DNA of 37,654 bases from an uncultured Paracoccaceae bacterium (GTDB lineage: Bacteria > Pseudomonadota > Alphaproteobacteria > Rhodobacterales > Rhodobacteraceae), in the NCBI GenBank assembly GCA_913043905.1, contig CAJWNQ010000016.1:1-37654 (forward strand), read 5' to 3'. A program made the position numbers and the translations under genes. The notes under the pieces are model-generated. The model did no database searches and had not been told where the DNA came from. It worked only from the letters and a program-made list of their open reading frames with translations. How positions within the stretch are numbered: the first letter of the stretch is position 1; each line of letters starts with the position of its first letter. Below, piece after piece: positions 36,198 to 37,654 of this stretch.

Positions 36198-37654
36198 TTA
36201 CAATGGCCAGAAAAATGGGATCAGCGCAGATGATATAATACCAATAAGAATATTTAAAGGTATACCAATTTTCATAAAATCTTGAAAGGAATAACCACCA
36301 GGCCCATATACTAAAGTATTAGTTTGGTACCCAATTGGAGTAGCAAAACTTGCACTCGCTGCAATCATAATGGCCACAACTAGCGGCCGTGGGTCAATTC
36401 CCAAAGAGCTTGCCAATGTGATCCCAATCGGTGTTACCACTACTGCTACTGCATTATTTGAGACAAGTTCAGTCAAAATAGAAGTTAAAATATATATAAA
36501 CCAAATTATGAAAAAGGGATGTAATCCTATTAACTGAGGAGATATTGCATTAACTATTATAATAATAGCTCCAGATTTTTGCAATGCAGCACCAATAGCT
36601 AACATTGAAAAAATAAGTATTAAAAGGCGGCCATCAACAGCATCAAATGCTTCGTCACCGTCAATGGAGCGCGATAATAACACTGCGGCTACACCAACAG
36701 CAGCAACACTAAAAATTGGTGCAACTCCAAATGCCGCTAAAATTACAATTGCCGCGAGTGAACCAATAACGATTGGGGCTTTAGAACGGCGATATGGACG
36801 TTCACTTGGCATCGCCAAATCTACTAATTCCATTTCCTGTGCTAATCGTTCAATATCTTCTGCAGCACCTTCAAGTAATACTGTATCACCAATTTTAATA
36901 GTTATATCATCTAATTGCACCCCAATATTTTGATTTTTACGATGAACAGCAAGTACATAAACACCAAAATTTCGGCGTAGGTGCATTTTACCAATTCTTC
37001 GTTCAATCATTTTACAACCAGGAGTAATTAAGGCTTCAACTGTTGATGATTCTTTAGAAATAATGCGATCACCCACTTGAACACCAGAACCCTCGTTCAA
37101 ACCCAACAACTCTCCTACGTAAGTTTTCAACACTACCCGATCACCTACTTCTAAAGTCAGGCTAGATATTGTGCGTCGAAGGCTTTTATTTTTTCGCACA
37201 ATATCAATTACTCGGCTTCCTTCGCGCTTAAAAATACTTACTTCACTTGGTACCATACCTATTAAATCACTATTATTTGGAATTGAAAGTTCAGTAATAA
37301 ATCGCTTTGTAGCTATTCCACCTAACAAATCAGCCATACTTTTACGAGACGGTAGCAATTTATTTGCAAATATTCGCAAATAAATTGCTCCAAATACCAC
37401 CAATACGATTGCAAGCGGAGTGACTTCAAACATCGCAAATGGCTCAAGACCTTCTGCTCGGGCAATTCCATCAATTAATAAACTAGTAGAAGTACCAATT
37501 AATGTGAGTAATCCACCAAGGATTGCCATATATGAGAGTGGTATCAACAGCTTTGAGCCTGAAACTCCAAGGACCTTAGCCATTTGTAATGCAACTGGTA
37601 TCATAATCACTACCACAGGAGTATTGTTCATAAATGCAGACGCAAAAACTACAA
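36198..37654 (-). CDS. SLC13-type (DASS) permease with two RCK_C/TrkA-C domains, N-terminus missing
   Basis: The frame runs to the window end, so the N-terminal helices are missing; 484 residues are seen. The visible part begins VVFASAFMNNTPVVVIMIP, the DASS signature containing the first hairpin. The two cytoplasmic RCK_C domains follow, at roughly 110-190 and 195-270 of the visible part (ELSIPNNSDLIG; RNFGVYVLAVHRKNQ). A second set of membrane helices contains TELVSNNAVAVVVTP and ends GPGGYSFQDFMKIGIPLN. The layout is that of sodium-coupled anion carriers for sulfate, dicarboxylates or similar; the substrate is not determinable. The codon before the internal Met continues in frame, which shows the start lies outside. 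Confidence 0.9.
   Translation of the reverse strand, partial: VVFASAFMNNTPVVVIMIPVALQMAKVLGVSGSKLLIPLSYMAILGGLLTLIGTSTSLLIDGIARAEGLEPFAMFEVTPLAIVLVVFGAIYLRIFANKLLPSRKSMADLLGGIATKRFITELSIPNNSDLIGMVPSEVSIFKREGSRVIDIVRKNKSLRRTISSLTLEVGDRVVLKTYVGELLGLNEGSGVQVGDRIISKESSTVEALITPGCKMIERRIGKMHLRRNFGVYVLAVHRKNQNIGVQLDDITIKIGDTVLLEGAAEDIERLAQEMELVDLAMPSERPYRRSKAPIVIGSLAAIVILAAFGVAPIFSVAAVGVAAVLLSRSIDGDEAFDAVDGRLLILIFSMLAIGAALQKSGAIIIIVNAISPQLIGLHPFFIIWFIYILTSILTELVSNNAVAVVVTPIGITLASSLGIDPRPLVVAIMIAASASFATPIGYQTNTLVYGPGGYSFQDFMKIGIPLNILIGIISSALIPFFWPL

Overview
The window is an AT-rich chromosomal segment from an alphaproteobacterium. Nearly all of it is core metabolism and housekeeping. The gene set and order (hflK-hflC-DUF2065-degP; purA-DUF2842-thiamine pyrophosphokinase; secG-pyrG-TerB; rpiA-gor; xseA divergent from purD; fused two-subunit-type PntA/PntB; an alphaproteobacterial-type FtsY N-terminus) resembles Rhodobacterales. 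The low GC, short intergenic spaces and many 1-4 bp gene overlaps suggest a marine, partly streamlined lineage. That taxonomic guess is inference; there is no rRNA marker here.

Layout. 1-5.3 kb: the start of ftsY (cut by the window edge, with a hexanucleotide repeat), a fused NuoE/NuoF-type formate dehydrogenase beta subunit, xseA, and divergently purD, then a [2Fe-2S] ferredoxin. 5.5-9.4 kb: the membrane protein quality-control operon hflK-hflC-DUF2065-degP, read on the minus strand. 9.5-13.2 kb: rpiA-gor (minus) and divergently an iron-sulfur L-serine dehydratase. 13.2-15.4 kb: purA, DUF2842 and thiamine pyrophosphokinase (minus). 15.6-19.5 kb: secG, pyrG and a TerB-like gene, a decapitated fatty acid desaturase, and a class I glutamine amidotransferase. 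19.5-21.8 kb: a LysR regulator divergent from a DadA-like FAD oxidoreductase. 21.9-25.2 kb: the histidine cluster hisB-hisH-hisA-hisF-hisE. 25.3-27.2 kb: a PhyH-type dioxygenase, tRNA-Tyr and rlmB. 27.2-31.8 kb: a gene-poor stretch with a possible SEC-C remnant, mgtE, prpE behind a palindromic operator-like region, and an unrecognised 120-residue protein. 31.9-34.9 kb: pntA-pntB transhydrogenase. 35.3-37.65 kb: a YebC-family protein and a SLC13-type permease that runs off the window end.

How the genes work together. HisH/HisF make the imidazole ring that HisB processes, while HisA and HisE act earlier in the same pathway. PurA and PurD serve purine synthesis and PyrG serves CTP synthesis. PntAB and the pentose-phosphate enzyme RpiA bear on NADPH and sugar-phosphate supply, and Gor consumes NADPH. 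FdsB would feed formate electrons to NAD+. PrpE brings propionate into CoA metabolism.

I found no CRISPR array, integrase, transposase, toxin-antitoxin pair or defence system, and nothing that amounts to a new multi-gene system. The best leads are small: the desaturase remnant fused to the operon of an amidotransferase, the phased GCAAAT motifs upstream of prpE, a possible SD-sequestering leader in front of pyrG, and two gene remnants or orphans.
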